A DNA stretch of 64,000 nt from Streptomyces sp. DG2A-72 (GCF_030499575.1 NZ_JASTLC010000001.1:5728001-5792000); one strand, 5' to 3'. Shown: positions 1 through 9,324, counted from the first letter of the stretch. Notes: generated by a model from the letters alone, not told the origin. Numbers and translations: made by a program.

Positions 1-9
1 GTCGCGTAA
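1..9 (+). CDS. 3' end of an upstream gene, possibly the first recombinase of the trio
   Basis: The window begins with GTC GCG TAA in frame, and the TAA overlaps the next start as TAATG (bases 7-11). An overlap of this kind normally means the upstream reading frame belongs to the same operon. From the Tn554-like layout I infer a further, shorter tyrosine recombinase to the left. Nothing else of it is visible. Confidence 0.35.
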   Translation, partial: VA

Positions 10-1970
10 TGCCCAGACGAGGCGAGCGCAAGACCCGCATCCGCAGCAAGGGCCCGGCCAATACCCAGGTGACGCCGGGTCGCATCGGAGTACGGGTGTT
101 CCTGGAGCAGCGCCGAGGCCGCACCATCAAACACAGCATCGACCCGTCTGATTACCGGTGCACGACGTTGGCGGCTCAACTGGCGGACGAGTGGCTGAAG
201 ATGACCCGCCACGCGGCTCTGAGCGGCGGGGGCTCCGAGTACTCCGGCGCGGTGCGGAGCTTCGCCCAGTTCACCGACAAGCACCTGTCCGAGGCCGGCG
301 TGAACCCGGTGGATGTCCGGCTGGACGGTCACGGCGTCGATCTCGTGGAGGTCCTCTACGCGTGGGAGGGAGACCTGCGGCAGAAGCACGGCGTGAAGTC
401 CAAGCAGCCCTATCGTCTCGCGCGGGCACTGCTGGCCCTGATCGAACAACGGGCCTCCGTCGACTCCGGGATTCCCGAGCATCTGCGGCAGCGGGCCAAG
501 GCGCCGGCGTCCTACGGCAAGCCGACGCCTCAGCCGCTGGACGAGTTCTCAAACGCTGAGCGGATCGCTCTGCGCGACGCAGCCCGCGCGGCAGTGCGGG
601 CCACGGAGGCGAGACTGGCACGTGGGCGTGAGCTACTGGCCGCGGGCACCGACCCACGGGAAGGTGGCTGGCGTGACCTTCCCAATCTCCTCTGGGCAAC
701 CCAGATGCGGATGGTGAACTCCCAGACACTGCAGACGCATCTACCGGCCAAGACGCGATGGTGGCCACCCGAGGTCGTCGACCTGCTGCCCGCCCCGGAA
801 GGCCAGTCGAGGCGACCCGGCGTTCGAGTTCTGGGACAGGAGCTGGGGCGGCTGCTGTTCCCCGATGAGTACGACCTTCAGGCGTTTCGCATCCTTCTCC
901 TGCTGGGAATGGCGGACACGACCCCGGAGGAACTGCACGACCTGCAGCTTGACGACATCGAGTTCACCGACGGCGGCCTGCGGCTGGTGCAGACGAAGAT
1001 GCGGGCCGCGCGGATCCGCGCAGATCTGCACCCGGAGGTCGACCTGGAGGTCGTGAGCGAGGACGGTGAGGGCCAGGAATTCACGGGCGGCGGAGCTTGG
1101 GACGTGCCGGGCCTGATGCGGCGCCTGCTGGCGGCCACGGCGCTGATCAGGGAGATCTTCGACCCGGAGCCCTACCTGTTCGTGGCAGTACGACAGTTGC
1201 TCGGTGGTGGTGAACTCACCGGCAAGGTGGCGCAATTCAGGACGCCGCAGCGGTGCCGGTTCAGCTTCTGGATCACATCCCAGCGGGACGCGCAGGGCCG
1301 CCCTCTGGACATCTCCGAACCGCACGAGGTGCGTCGGCTGCGCAAGACCACCAAAGTGGTGCGGGCGGTCGCCCTGGGCGGCACGGTCTCGGACCTGGCC
1401 GGCGATGACCACCACGTCGAGGTCTACCGGGGCCACTACGCCCACGGCACCACCGCCCACATCATGGCCGGGCGGGCCATCAACCGGTCCCAGGAGTGGG
1501 TCTTCCAGAGAGTCGTACACAAACCGGTGCTGGTTGACGAGGCGGCCGAGGAAAGGCTGGAGGAGTCAGAAGTCGCCGGGGAACTCGGAATGGACATCGA
1601 GGTCGCCAAGGCCATGCGGGCCGGGGAACTGGACATGGGCCTGGTGAACTGCCGCAATCCCTACGACTCCCCGCAGCGAACCGACAACAAGCTCTGCCAC
1701 GTCGCGCCGGGAATGTGCATGCTCTGCCGCAACGCCGTCATCTTCTACTCGCAGCTGCCGCGGCTGCTTCTCATGTCCGACCGCATCGAACGGATGCGGA
1801 CCGCGTTGCCGCCTCCGAGATGGCACGCCATCTACGGGCAACAGCGCGCCGCCCTGGACGAGGTCTTCGCGGAGTGCGCCGACCGGCTGCCCGCAGCCCG
1901 GCAACAGATCACCGAGATGGAGCTGAATCTGGACGTGCCCCTCGGCCAGCGAACGGAGTTCGACCGATGA
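9..1970 (+). CDS. Tyrosine-recombinase-like protein with substituted catalytic residues (Tn554 TnpB-like position)
   Basis: A 653-residue protein with an N-terminal core-binding-like part and a C-terminal integrase-like fold. The catalytic segments can be aligned by eye. The box that normally reads G-x-R-xx-E reads G-M-A-D-T-T-P-E-E-L, so Arg I is Thr305. The HxxR box is R442-R-L-R445 before K-T. After the G475-H476 box the expected nucleophile position holds Ile485 instead of Tyr. It therefore looks unable to cut DNA itself and may be a structural or targeting subunit. A C-terminal Cys cluster (Cys at roughly 562-580, CxxC-type spacing) resembles a zinc site. ATG at 9 overlaps the previous stop, and its own stop overlaps the next ATG (ATGA, 1967-1970), so the operon is tightly coupled. 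The family call is firm, the loss of activity is inferred. Confidence 0.75.
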   Translation: MPRRGERKTRIRSKGPANTQVTPGRIGVRVFLEQRRGRTIKHSIDPSDYRCTTLAAQLADEWLKMTRHAALSGGGSEYSGAVRSFAQFTDKHLSEAGVNPVDVRLDGHGVDLVEVLYAWEGDLRQKHGVKSKQPYRLARALLALIEQRASVDSGIPEHLRQRAKAPASYGKPTPQPLDEFSNAERIALRDAARAAVRATEARLARGRELLAAGTDPREGGWRDLPNLLWATQMRMVNSQTLQTHLPAKTRWWPPEVVDLLPAPEGQSRRPGVRVLGQELGRLLFPDEYDLQAFRILLLLGMADTTPEELHDLQLDDIEFTDGGLRLVQTKMRAARIRADLHPEVDLEVVSEDGEGQEFTGGGAWDVPGLMRRLLAATALIREIFDPEPYLFVAVRQLLGGGELTGKVAQFRTPQRCRFSFWITSQRDAQGRPLDISEPHEVRRLRKTTKVVRAVALGGTVSDLAGDDHHVEVYRGHYAHGTTAHIMAGRAINRSQEWVFQRVVHKPVLVDEAAEERLEESEVAGELGMDIEVAKAMRAGELDMGLVNCRNPYDSPQRTDNKLCHVAPGMCMLCRNAVIFYSQLPRLLLMSDRIERMRTALPPPRWHAIYGQQRAALDEVFAECADRLPAARQQITEMELNLDVPLGQRTEFDR

Positions 1971-4516
1971 CGAGTCAACCTGTCATCGAGCCGCTGACGT
2001 CGGCCAGCTTCGGCGACGACGAGCCGGTCTTCGGCGACGGGCACCAGGTCCGGGACGGGTTCACCGTTCCGCTGTTCGGGGATGTCGATCGCTGGTCCGG
2101 GGAATGCATCGGCCGCCCCGCCAACCGCCAGCCCGCCGACTGGGAGGTGGCTTTCCCGGAGGAAGACGCGCTGGTCAACCTCCAGTTGAGAGAGATGGCC
2201 TTCGCCTGGCTGAACCCCACTCACGCAGTGCTGCGACGGGCCGGTGTCTTCCTCGCGGCCGAGCCGATGGGGTTCGGCACGGTCAAGGCGCACTGCCTCA
2301 AACTCCATGCCCTCGCCCGCCACGGCCGCGAACTGGGCCTGGGCCAAGGGCTCGGCTCATGGGACAAAGAAGATTGGCAGCTGATCGTCGCCGACCAGGG
2401 CGCCGAGCTCGATCCGAGCACAGTCGCGACCTATGTCAACGGAGTGCGGGCGCTGCGGAGAGTGGCTGCCGTTGTCTCGGGCATTGACCCGTTCGACGAT
2501 CCGTGGGATGGCCTTGCGGCCGCCAAGGTCGCCTTGCAAGAGCGTCCGGACGAGACCGCCGAGACCGATGGTCTGACCACACCCGACATCCCTCCAGGCA
2601 CCTGGTGGGCACTGCTGCGGGCGGCCTGGACCTACATCCATGCCCTGGCCCCGGACATCTTGAGCTGGCGCGAGGACTTCGAGCGACGCGCGGCCGCACT
2701 GCCCGAGCCGAAGCTGCGGGCCGAGCGCGTCGACTCGCTCACACCGGCGGACCTGGATGCCCTGCTGAACGCGTGGCTGGCCGACCCGGGTCACGTCGTC
2801 CCGCTGCTGGCCAAGGAATGGAAGGGTTCCCCGGCGGGGACGCCGATCTGGAAGACCCTCAGCCGGATCATCACCAGCGGGCGGAACCAGGACCTGTTCA
2901 GCGCCCGCAACGGCCGACTGTCCAAGCGGACCGCGGCACGTCGGACAGCGGTGCTCAAGGCGGTCGGCGAAGGCCGCTGCGTGACGGTCCACGGACCGAC
3001 AGCCTCACGCACGCTCGGGGCTCCCGCCTACCAGCCGCACCGGTCCCGCCCCGTTTCGAAAGCCCAGCTGGATGAGGACGTGCGGCGCTGGCTGGCCCAT
3101 CCGGACAACCGCGTCCCGGTGCGGGCCGTCGACGATCTGCATGGCAAGGCCGGAACTCCGATCTGGGTGACGCTCGCCCGCCAGATCTGGGGACCGCGGG
3201 ACGCGGCCCGGTCCCACCCCTGTCTGAAAACGAACCGGTCACGATCGGCGATGATCACGCAAGCGGTTCAAGCCGGGAAGGTCGTGCTGGTGGACAGCAC
3301 CGAGCGGTCCCGCGCGGGATGGCGTTCGCTGCCGATGCCCTGCCCCCAGGCAGCTACTGTCACCCGGAGTGACGGCAGTTCGGGACCTTGGCGCACGACG
3401 ATCACCCAGGGGGAGCTGGATGACGAACTGCGGATGCTGCGGGCAGCCTGCTACATCTTCATCGCCGCCCTGAGCATGATGCGGGACTCTGAAGTTCAGG
3501 AGATCGAGCGGAATCCGCTGGTGACCTACTTCGGGTCGCCAGCGATCACGTCCCGCAAGACGAAGCTCGATCCGGCCCGGCCGGAACTGTTCTGGTGGAT
3601 CTTCGAGCCGGTGGCGGACGCCGTCGCGGTGGCAGAAGCCTTGTCATGGCATCCCACACACCTATTCGCCACGCTGGAGCCGCCCCGGCAGGGCACCCGG
3701 CCGCGGCGGAGCGACGGCAGGCCCAGGAAGATCGGGCGCAACGGCATCACACCCGCCGACGAGATCGACTTCTTCATCGAGCGGATCAACAACACCTGCG
3801 GCCGTCTGGGGCTGGACGAGATTCCCGCTGCCCATGTCCGCCCGCACATGTTCCGCAAGACGATGGCGGCCATCGCTGCCCGGGAGCCGGACTCCGAGAT
3901 CGCAGTGGGGTTGCAGCTCAAGCATGCCGCCCGCAGGGCCATGGCCAACCGCACCTCCCAGGCCTACGGGAAGATGGATCCAGAGTGGGCCAAGGAATTC
4001 GACCGGGAACTCGAACACGCAGCTGCCCTGAAGCTGGTCGGTCTCCTGAGCGCCCGCCGAGACGGCGAGAGCGTGGCGGTCGGCCCCGGCGCCGCCCGCC
4101 TGCATGCCGGGCTCGACAGGGTGATCGAGACGATGAACAGCGATCCGCAGCTGCGGGCACAGATCGCCGACGAGAGGGTCGAAGCCGCCCTGCTGGCTTC
4201 CGAGTTCCCTGAACTGCACCTGGGCACCATCAACCACTGCATGTTCGACGCGCCGCAGGCGGAGTGCCAGGACCAGCTGCCCGAAGACCAGCGCGGGCAG
4301 GCGCCACTGCTCGGCGCATGCGAGCCGGCCCGCTGCCGCAACTCGGTGGTCACCCGCTCGCATGCGCCGATCTGGATCTGCGAGGAGGACGACCTCATAG
4401 CGATGGTGAAGAACCGGCGGCTGGCGCCTCCCCGGCGCGAGGCCGTGCTGATCCGCTTGGCCGATGTCCAGCGCATCACCGATGCGCTGAAGGACGAGAT
4501 GGGAGACAACCTCTGA
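1967..4516 (+). CDS. Tyrosine recombinase/integrase, large (849 aa)
   Basis: I place the start at ATG 1967, which overlaps the upstream stop as ATGA. A longer reading upstream of this would run inside the previous gene. The catalytic set is complete: Arg506 in M-M-R-D-S-E-V, H627-M-F-R630-K-T, His653, and nucleophile Tyr667 in S-Q-A-Y-G. The protein is long for the family because of about 280 residues of extra sequence (roughly 190-470). That insert holds two similar segments of the type W-L-A-x-P, each followed by G-T-P-I-W, the first near 270-310 and the second near 365-410. A C-terminal Cys-rich part (N-H-C, E-C-Q, G-A-C, R-C) may bind zinc. It presumably carries out the strand exchange for the island, with the degenerate partner upstream and the coiled-coil partner downstream. 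Its stop overlaps the next start as TGATG. Confidence 0.85.
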   Translation: MTSQPVIEPLTSASFGDDEPVFGDGHQVRDGFTVPLFGDVDRWSGECIGRPANRQPADWEVAFPEEDALVNLQLREMAFAWLNPTHAVLRRAGVFLAAEPMGFGTVKAHCLKLHALARHGRELGLGQGLGSWDKEDWQLIVADQGAELDPSTVATYVNGVRALRRVAAVVSGIDPFDDPWDGLAAAKVALQERPDETAETDGLTTPDIPPGTWWALLRAAWTYIHALAPDILSWREDFERRAAALPEPKLRAERVDSLTPADLDALLNAWLADPGHVVPLLAKEWKGSPAGTPIWKTLSRIITSGRNQDLFSARNGRLSKRTAARRTAVLKAVGEGRCVTVHGPTASRTLGAPAYQPHRSRPVSKAQLDEDVRRWLAHPDNRVPVRAVDDLHGKAGTPIWVTLARQIWGPRDAARSHPCLKTNRSRSAMITQAVQAGKVVLVDSTERSRAGWRSLPMPCPQAATVTRSDGSSGPWRTTITQGELDDELRMLRAACYIFIAALSMMRDSEVQEIERNPLVTYFGSPAITSRKTKLDPARPELFWWIFEPVADAVAVAEALSWHPTHLFATLEPPRQGTRPRRSDGRPRKIGRNGITPADEIDFFIERINNTCGRLGLDEIPAAHVRPHMFRKTMAAIAAREPDSEIAVGLQLKHAARRAMANRTSQAYGKMDPEWAKEFDRELEHAAALKLVGLLSARRDGESVAVGPGAARLHAGLDRVIETMNSDPQLRAQIADERVEAALLASEFPELHLGTINHCMFDAPQAECQDQLPEDQRGQAPLLGACEPARCRNSVVTRSHAPIWICEEDDLIAMVKNRRLAPPRREAVLIRLADVQRITDALKDEMGDNL

Positions 4517-4917
4517 TGCCGGTGTCCGCCGCCACCGAGACGAAACTGCGGGAGGCCATGGCCCGGCTGCTGGCCGGCGAGCCCCTGCACACCGACGGGG
4601 CCCTGACCAAGGAGAACCTCGCCCGCGAGGCGAAGGTCAGCCACGCGACCGTCCACCGGGCCGAGGAGATCCTGGCCGAGTGGGACGCCAAGGTCGCCCG
4701 CCCGGTCCTCCGCACTCCCGGCGAAGTCCAGCGAGACGAGACGATCGCCGACCTCCGCAAGCAACTGCGGGAAGCGAAGAGCCAGGTCACCGAGACCCAG
4801 GGCAAGCTCGACGCCCTGGCCACGGTCACCGCGAACCTCTACGCGGAGAACTTCGCGCTGAAGAAGAAGCTCGGCAGCCGCCAGCGGCTGGCCGTCGTTC
4901 CGGCCCAGGACGGCTGA
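4516..4917 (+). CDS. Small coiled-coil recombination accessory protein (TnpC-like, DUF6262-type)
   Basis: A 133-residue protein starting at ATG 4516 inside the TGATG overlap with the recombinase. Residues about 25-60 read like a helix-turn-helix (L-A-R-E-A-K-V-S-H-A-T-V-H-R-A). Residues about 70-120 are a heptad-rich coiled coil (K-Q-L-R-E-A-K-S-Q-V). Short proteins of this build follow the two recombinases in Tn554-type and related elements, where TnpC influences the orientation and efficiency of transposition. Its role here is inferred from position and architecture. It ends the operon, and the next 186 bases hold nothing I recognise. Confidence 0.75.
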   Translation: MPVSAATETKLREAMARLLAGEPLHTDGALTKENLAREAKVSHATVHRAEEILAEWDAKVARPVLRTPGEVQRDETIADLRKQLREAKSQVTETQGKLDALATVTANLYAENFALKKKLGSRQRLAVVPAQDG

Positions 4918-5103
4918 TGCGACAGCCGGATCGAACAGTCGGCTGAGCACGCACATTCGTACGCGCGATGTTCGCCGACAACGTCCCCTTGGTTGCCGTT
5001 GCAACGGCGACCAGCTGTTCCACCAGCTAGGCGAACTTCAACGGCCGCTTCTGCGGACCCACACCAATGGCAGGGGGACGTCACTACTCTCCGAGGGGTG
5101 ATC

Positions 5104-6081
5104 GTGCTCGACGCAAATCAGCTGCGAAATGTGCTCCCGGGAAAGCCAGCCTTGAGGCTGCTTCAAGCTGCAGCACAGCGGTCAGGGCACACGCTGGCCA
5201 CGACAGATGTCGTCATCCGCGAAGTCGCCCGCCAGCGGCACGACGAGCTCACGGCTGCCATTGCCCAGCTTACGAAGGCCCAAAAGGACTTCAACAAGAT
5301 CGCGCCGCCTGCGAAGAAGCTCGCAGGCGGCCCTTTCGACAAGCTCACCACACTCTTCGTCGACGAAGAGGTGGAACGCTTCAAGGACGCCCTGCACCAG
5401 GCGTTTCGCGTCTTGGAAACGATCCCCGAGGACGCCCTCGAAGCGCTCCTTCGTGAAGCAGACCACGCACCTCCATGCCTCAAGGGAGTGGAAGGCCGTG
5501 ACGCCTCTATCTGGCTCACGACACTTCGTGCATCCCGCAGTCCAGACGCGGCCCCAGACGGGAAGGCGTTGCCGACGATCCTCCTCTCCGAGGACGGGGC
5601 GTTCTGCGGAGCCGATGACCGGCTTGCACCCTCGCTTCTTCCGGACGTGCCGGAGGGCGCCGACGTGCTACTTCGGCGCACAGTGATTGCCGTCATGGAC
5701 ACACTCGGCTTCCAGACCCAATGGACCGACGTTTCCGCGATCACCGACAGCCCTGAGTTTCAAGAGGCTGTCGTCGCGGCAGTCGCCCTCGTTGGCGGCC
5801 CGATTCTGCTGGGGCAATTGGGCACAGAGATGATGACACCGCCACGGCTAGAACGCTCCAGAGGCCAGCAATGTCAAGGAGAAGGCACGACTCTGACCAG
5901 CGTGAGTGGCGAGTGGACGTTCCAGGTGATCGTTGGGAAGCCAACTTCGGATCCTGCGGAAACCCGCCCGCTTGGTTACACCGTCCGGGTCGACGGCGAA
6001 GCCCTCGTCACACAGGACGCCTTAGGCAGTTTCACTGACATCTCATTCTCGGCTCACGTGGTCAGGACGTCCCGACGCTGA
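5104..6081 (+). CDS. PIN-like domain protein (DUF4935-type), putative ribonuclease
   Basis: Upstream in-frame codons exist, but GAGGGG at 5093-5098 sits five bases before GTG 5104, which begins exactly at the first beta strand of the fold, so I take that start (325 aa). The PIN acidic residues are in order: Asp in L-D-A-N-Q-L-R, Glu in V-V-I-R-E-V-A-R, Asp in G-R-D-A-S-I-W, Asp in L-L-S-E-D-G-A-F. PIN proteins are metal-dependent RNases, often toxins or RNA-processing enzymes. This one is larger than VapC toxins and has about 110 extra C-terminal residues (beta-rich, L-T-S-V-S-G-E-W). No antitoxin-sized gene is directly upstream, so a classical VapBC pair is unlikely. It lies just behind the recombinase operon as cargo. 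Confidence 0.7.
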   Translation: MLDANQLRNVLPGKPALRLLQAAAQRSGHTLATTDVVIREVARQRHDELTAAIAQLTKAQKDFNKIAPPAKKLAGGPFDKLTTLFVDEEVERFKDALHQAFRVLETIPEDALEALLREADHAPPCLKGVEGRDASIWLTTLRASRSPDAAPDGKALPTILLSEDGAFCGADDRLAPSLLPDVPEGADVLLRRTVIAVMDTLGFQTQWTDVSAITDSPEFQEAVVAAVALVGGPILLGQLGTEMMTPPRLERSRGQQCQGEGTTLTSVSGEWTFQVIVGKPTSDPAETRPLGYTVRVDGEALVTQDALGSFTDISFSAHVVRTSRR

Positions 6082-6343
6082 ACAACAACGGCGAGCCTGG
6101 AACGGGCCCCAGCCGCGCCAGTTGCACCTCTTGTGCGACATCCCATGAGTTCCCCTGAGCCTCGTTGATCTGCTGGCTTACTGACCAGGGTGTTTTCCCT
6201 CGTCGGGGCGTCTTACCGTCGGCTGACGAAACTTCAGGATCTCTGAAGCGTTCGCATCTTGTCCGATCGATGTGCGGTCCGGGTGAAGCCGAGGAAGCGC
6301 CCGTTGCCGACGATGGCAACGATGGGCGTAGGGAGAGGGACTT

Positions 6344-6847
6344 ATGGACCAAGGACTCGCGGCTTTTCTCGCCGGCATGGCGGCCCTGCTTGGTGCCCTT
6401 ATTGGTGGCGGTTTCACGGCGTGGGGGGCACGTATCGGCGGCGAGAAGACCGTGGAGGCTGCGCGCCAGCAGGTGAAGGATCAGGCTCACGTGGAGTCGA
6501 AGCGATGGCTTCTGCAAGCACGGCACGACGCCTATCGGGTGATCTTGGGGGCTACGGAGTCGTACATGAACGCCCTCATCATGCCTACGCCAGAAGCAGA
6601 GGCGGAGGTAGCGAAGCAACTGTTTCACTCGGCCAAGTTGCGGGTCGAGCTGGTGGGTCCCGATACGGTCCGAAGTGCAGTCGGCGAGCTGTCGTTTGCC
6701 TTTGTTGTCGTACAACGCGTGATCGACGATGGGCGGTCGGTCGAGTCCTGGATGGTGGAGAAGCTCAGCGAACGCCACAGGGCTTTCCTGGATGCCGTAA
6801 CCGCCGTTTACGCCATGGAACCCGATGCCGCCCGCGATATCCCGTGA
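6344..6847 (+). CDS. Small membrane-anchored protein of unknown function
   Basis: 167 residues, ATG at 6344 with GGGAGAGGGA upstream. The first 30 residues form one hydrophobic helix (A-F-L-A-G-M-A-A-L-L-G-A-L-I-G-G-G). A charged helix follows that starts with E-K-T-V-E-A-A-R-Q-Q-V, probably a coiled coil in the cytoplasm, then a mixed helical part. No family is recognised. The layout, one N-terminal membrane helix plus a helical cytosolic part, is common among accessory genes in actinobacterial islands and is sometimes seen in membrane-linked defence effectors, but there is no specific evidence here. The gene stands alone, 262 bases after the PIN gene on the same strand. Confidence 0.55.
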   Translation: MDQGLAAFLAGMAALLGALIGGGFTAWGARIGGEKTVEAARQQVKDQAHVESKRWLLQARHDAYRVILGATESYMNALIMPTPEAEAEVAKQLFHSAKLRVELVGPDTVRSAVGELSFAFVVVQRVIDDGRSVESWMVEKLSERHRAFLDAVTAVYAMEPDAARDIP

Positions 6848-7140
6848 GTTCTCATCCTCCCAGCCAGTGTCCGTGCCTGGGCCCGAACCCACGGGGCCAC
6901 CCCGGAGAGCGGCGGCATCACCCCTCGGGTTCCCGCTGAAGAACCTTCAGTTTCCTGGAAGTCGCGGGGATCCCGGCCCTGTTCTCGTATAGCTACGGCG
7001 AACGGACATGTAGCGCAGGGTGAGGCTCGGGGCTGGAGCGGGCGCGAGGGTCGACGGCACAGCGATCGGCGGTGGCAGCGATTCAGCTTCGAGGTTCATT
7101 TATCGGACTTCCGGTGCGCCTGGTGACTCGCCAGGATGGT

Positions 7141-7169
7141 GCCGCAGTAAATACCGGATTTACTGCGGC
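7141..7169. repeat. Perfect 12-bp inverted repeat
   Basis: GCCGCAGTAAAT at 7141-7152 and its exact reverse complement at 7158-7169, separated by ACCGG. There is no T-run beside it, so it is a weak candidate for a terminator. An operator, or the end of a lost mobile piece, is equally possible. It sits just before a decayed coding remnant. Confidence 0.6.
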
Positions 7170-7171
7170 AG

Positions 7172-7564
7172 AGCACCGACCGTGATCATCGCGACCTGCT
7201 CAACGGCACCAAGATCAGTCTGAAGACCAGCACTCCCGATCCTGAGTTGCACGGCGGATGGCCACCGCGCATGACCTGGGCCCGCGCCGAGAAGGCAACC
7301 CGCATCGCCGTCAACTCGGTCGTCTTCCGCTCCAGCGGCCAGAACCTCACCACCGCCGGCACCTACATCGAGATGACCTCCCGCCTCCTCGAACCCATCC
7401 TCCTCGCCCTCGGCGTCCTCGCCACGCATCAAACGCTGCCCCCCCGCAGCACAGGTAGGGCCCGAGGACCGTCTCAGCTGAACAGCCGTTCCGGAGACGG
7501 TTCGGTCGAACCGTCTCCGAGTCCTCGTTGCCTTACGTGCCTGACCGCAGGCCACCCCCTGTGA
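7172..7564 (+). pseudogene. Decayed coding remnant of unknown family
   Basis: An open frame from 7172 to a TGA at 7562-7564 shows protein-like composition only up to about 7430 (D-L-L-N-G-T-K-I-S-L, then P-R-M-T-W-A-R-A-E-K, then L-L-E-P-I-L-L-A-L-G-V-L-A). After that it becomes random in character. There is no plausible start codon with a ribosome binding site. I read it as the tail of a gene, perhaps a membrane protein, cut off at 7170 by the inverted repeat. Nothing else is seen in 6848-7773 apart from the two inverted repeats. Confidence 0.3.
7492..7519. repeat. Perfect 13-bp inverted repeat (terminator-like)
   Basis: CGGAGACGGTTCG at 7492-7504 and its exact reverse complement at 7507-7519 with only GT between. 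The very stable hairpin and its position after the remnant frame suggest a leftover terminator. No poly-T tract follows. Confidence 0.5.
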
Positions 7565-7773
7565 CCTGCCCAAAGCCCTTCGGACCCTAGATAATTGTGG
7601 AGGCGAAGGCGGTTGGTGAGCACTTCCGCGGACGCCAACAGTCAGGGCGTACAGACAGCCAACGATCACTGCATGCGTCACTCCGTGGCCAAAATCTCCC
7701 AGTGCCCGCTCTCCTCACCGACCGCTCGGCCAAAGCTGCGACTGATGTCCGTGCCCCATGACAGGCTGTCGGC

Positions 7774-9324
7774 GTGATCATGCAGCCCCCTCACGACGCG
7801 GCCGACTTCGTCTTCAGCCCGACCGACGCCCTGGACATACCCGTCGTCGTACGCGACTTCAGCTCGCTGCGGCGGCCCTCCGAAGCTCTGTGGAGGGGTG
7901 CCACCCAGCCGTGGCCGGGGGTGGCAGACATGCCTTCGTACGGGACCTACCTGGCGACCACGACCTGGCGGCAGGTCCTCCTCGCGGCCAAGGGCGTCGG
8001 GCGCGACCTGACCCCGTGGCTGCGCCGCACCCCCTGGCTCGCCGTCAACGAGCTCATCTCCCGTACCGCCCCCCTTCAGGCCTACCTCCAGCTCAAGGAC
8101 GTGCCCGCACCCGCGCCCGCGGCCGGCCGCAGGCTCTTCGTGAACGCCCTGTACCAGTACGGCAGTGAGCGCAGCGCCCACTCCGCCTTCGGCTACCACT
8201 TGGGCATGACGATGGCGCACTGGCTCTGCGCCGGGATGGCTGGCCTGGGGAGCACCTGGCATCTCGAAGCCCGAGGTCCGGGCGGCCTGCCCGGCTTCAC
8301 CGACCCGGCTGCCAAGCTGCCCGACCTGTGGGGCAACCACCACGCCGCCGGCCTGCCCTGGCTGATCGAGGCGAAGGCAGCCCGTGCACTCGGCGCCGGC
8401 GTGCTGAAGAACGGGAGAATCCAGCTGGACGGTGGCAGCGCCCTCATGCCCGGCATGGCACACCGGCAGGTCCTCTGCGGCACGTCGCTGCCCGGCAATA
8501 GGCCCGGCAAGTGGGAGCAGGACCACCTGTTCCTGGCCCTGCATACGGCCCACCCTCACGGCGGGCCGCAGACCGGCGCCTCCCCCGCCGGCAGTCCGCA
8601 AGGCGACGCGGAGGATTACGTCGCCGATGACCCCGAGGCCCTGATGGCCGTCACCCGGCAGCAGCTCCTGACGTACCAGGCCTTGGCCTTCGGGGCCGTG
8701 GAGCAGCGGCGCGTCGTCCCGATGCATCGTGACCGTACGGATCGCGGGCGTCACCGCACCGGTTCCCTGACACTGCTGGAACACGACGAATCCACCACCG
8801 GCCTGCGCCGTCGGCTGCGCGCACAGCAGGTGGACACCGAGGGGAGCCTGGCGTCGCACACGGACGCCACTGCGTTCATCGCCGCCCGCATCCCCGGCAC
8901 CGGCATCCACCTCGGTCTCTCCCGCCGCCTCTACGCAGCGTGTGCGGCCCTGCACCTCCAGCAGACCGACATGCCCGACACCGTGGCCTTCGCCGACGGC
9001 CCCCGCCTGAACGACCCCAGCTTCGGACAGGACCACGAGGACGACGAGGCTCGCGAGCAGTACGCGCGTCGGGCTCGCCAATCCCACTACGAGCAGGAGC
9101 AGCGGTATCGGACGCGCGTTCGTGAGGCGGTCAGCACGGCCTTCCGGCTGACTGAGGAACACCCGGAGGACAGCTCGCTCACGGGCCGACTTCTTCCCGT
9201 ACGCGTGGACGACCCCGACAAGCCTCTGCTCCTCGAAGCCGCCACGGCAGAGAGTTACCTGGCCCTCGAGCCGACCGACCCCGTCCTCTCCACGGCGGGC
9301 CGTGGTTCTGTCGGTAGTTGGTGA
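7774..9324 (+). CDS. Putative PD-(D/E)XK nuclease-fold protein
   Basis: 516 residues, start GTG 7774 (ATG 7780 is also possible). The clearest signal is P183-D184 in K-L-P-D-L-W-G, followed 15 residues later by E199-A-K201 in L-I-E-A-K-A-A-R. Each element lies at the end of a short hydrophobic strand, as in PD-(D/E)XK phosphodiesterases. A conserved-looking histidine/tryptophan stretch precedes it (Y-H-L-G-M-T-M-A-H-W). The C-terminal third is helical and charged (R-E-Q-Y-A-R-R-A-R-Q). I do not recognise a named family. A lone protein of this size with such a motif in an island full of defence-type genes is plausibly a restriction-like effector. The motif is visible, the role is inferred. It is monocistronic and ends 27 bases before an IS21 remnant. 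Confidence 0.55.
   Translation: MIMQPPHDAADFVFSPTDALDIPVVVRDFSSLRRPSEALWRGATQPWPGVADMPSYGTYLATTTWRQVLLAAKGVGRDLTPWLRRTPWLAVNELISRTAPLQAYLQLKDVPAPAPAAGRRLFVNALYQYGSERSAHSAFGYHLGMTMAHWLCAGMAGLGSTWHLEARGPGGLPGFTDPAAKLPDLWGNHHAAGLPWLIEAKAARALGAGVLKNGRIQLDGGSALMPGMAHRQVLCGTSLPGNRPGKWEQDHLFLALHTAHPHGGPQTGASPAGSPQGDAEDYVADDPEALMAVTRQQLLTYQALAFGAVEQRRVVPMHRDRTDRGRHRTGSLTLLEHDESTTGLRRRLRAQQVDTEGSLASHTDATAFIAARIPGTGIHLGLSRRLYAACAALHLQQTDMPDTVAFADGPRLNDPSFGQDHEDDEAREQYARRARQSHYEQEQRYRTRVREAVSTAFRLTEEHPEDSSLTGRLLPVRVDDPDKPLLLEAATAESYLALEPTDPVLSTAGRGSVGSW

Noticed and set aside
5104..6081. VapC toxin of a VapBC pair
   Set aside because: Too long for VapC and there is no small upstream antitoxin gene.
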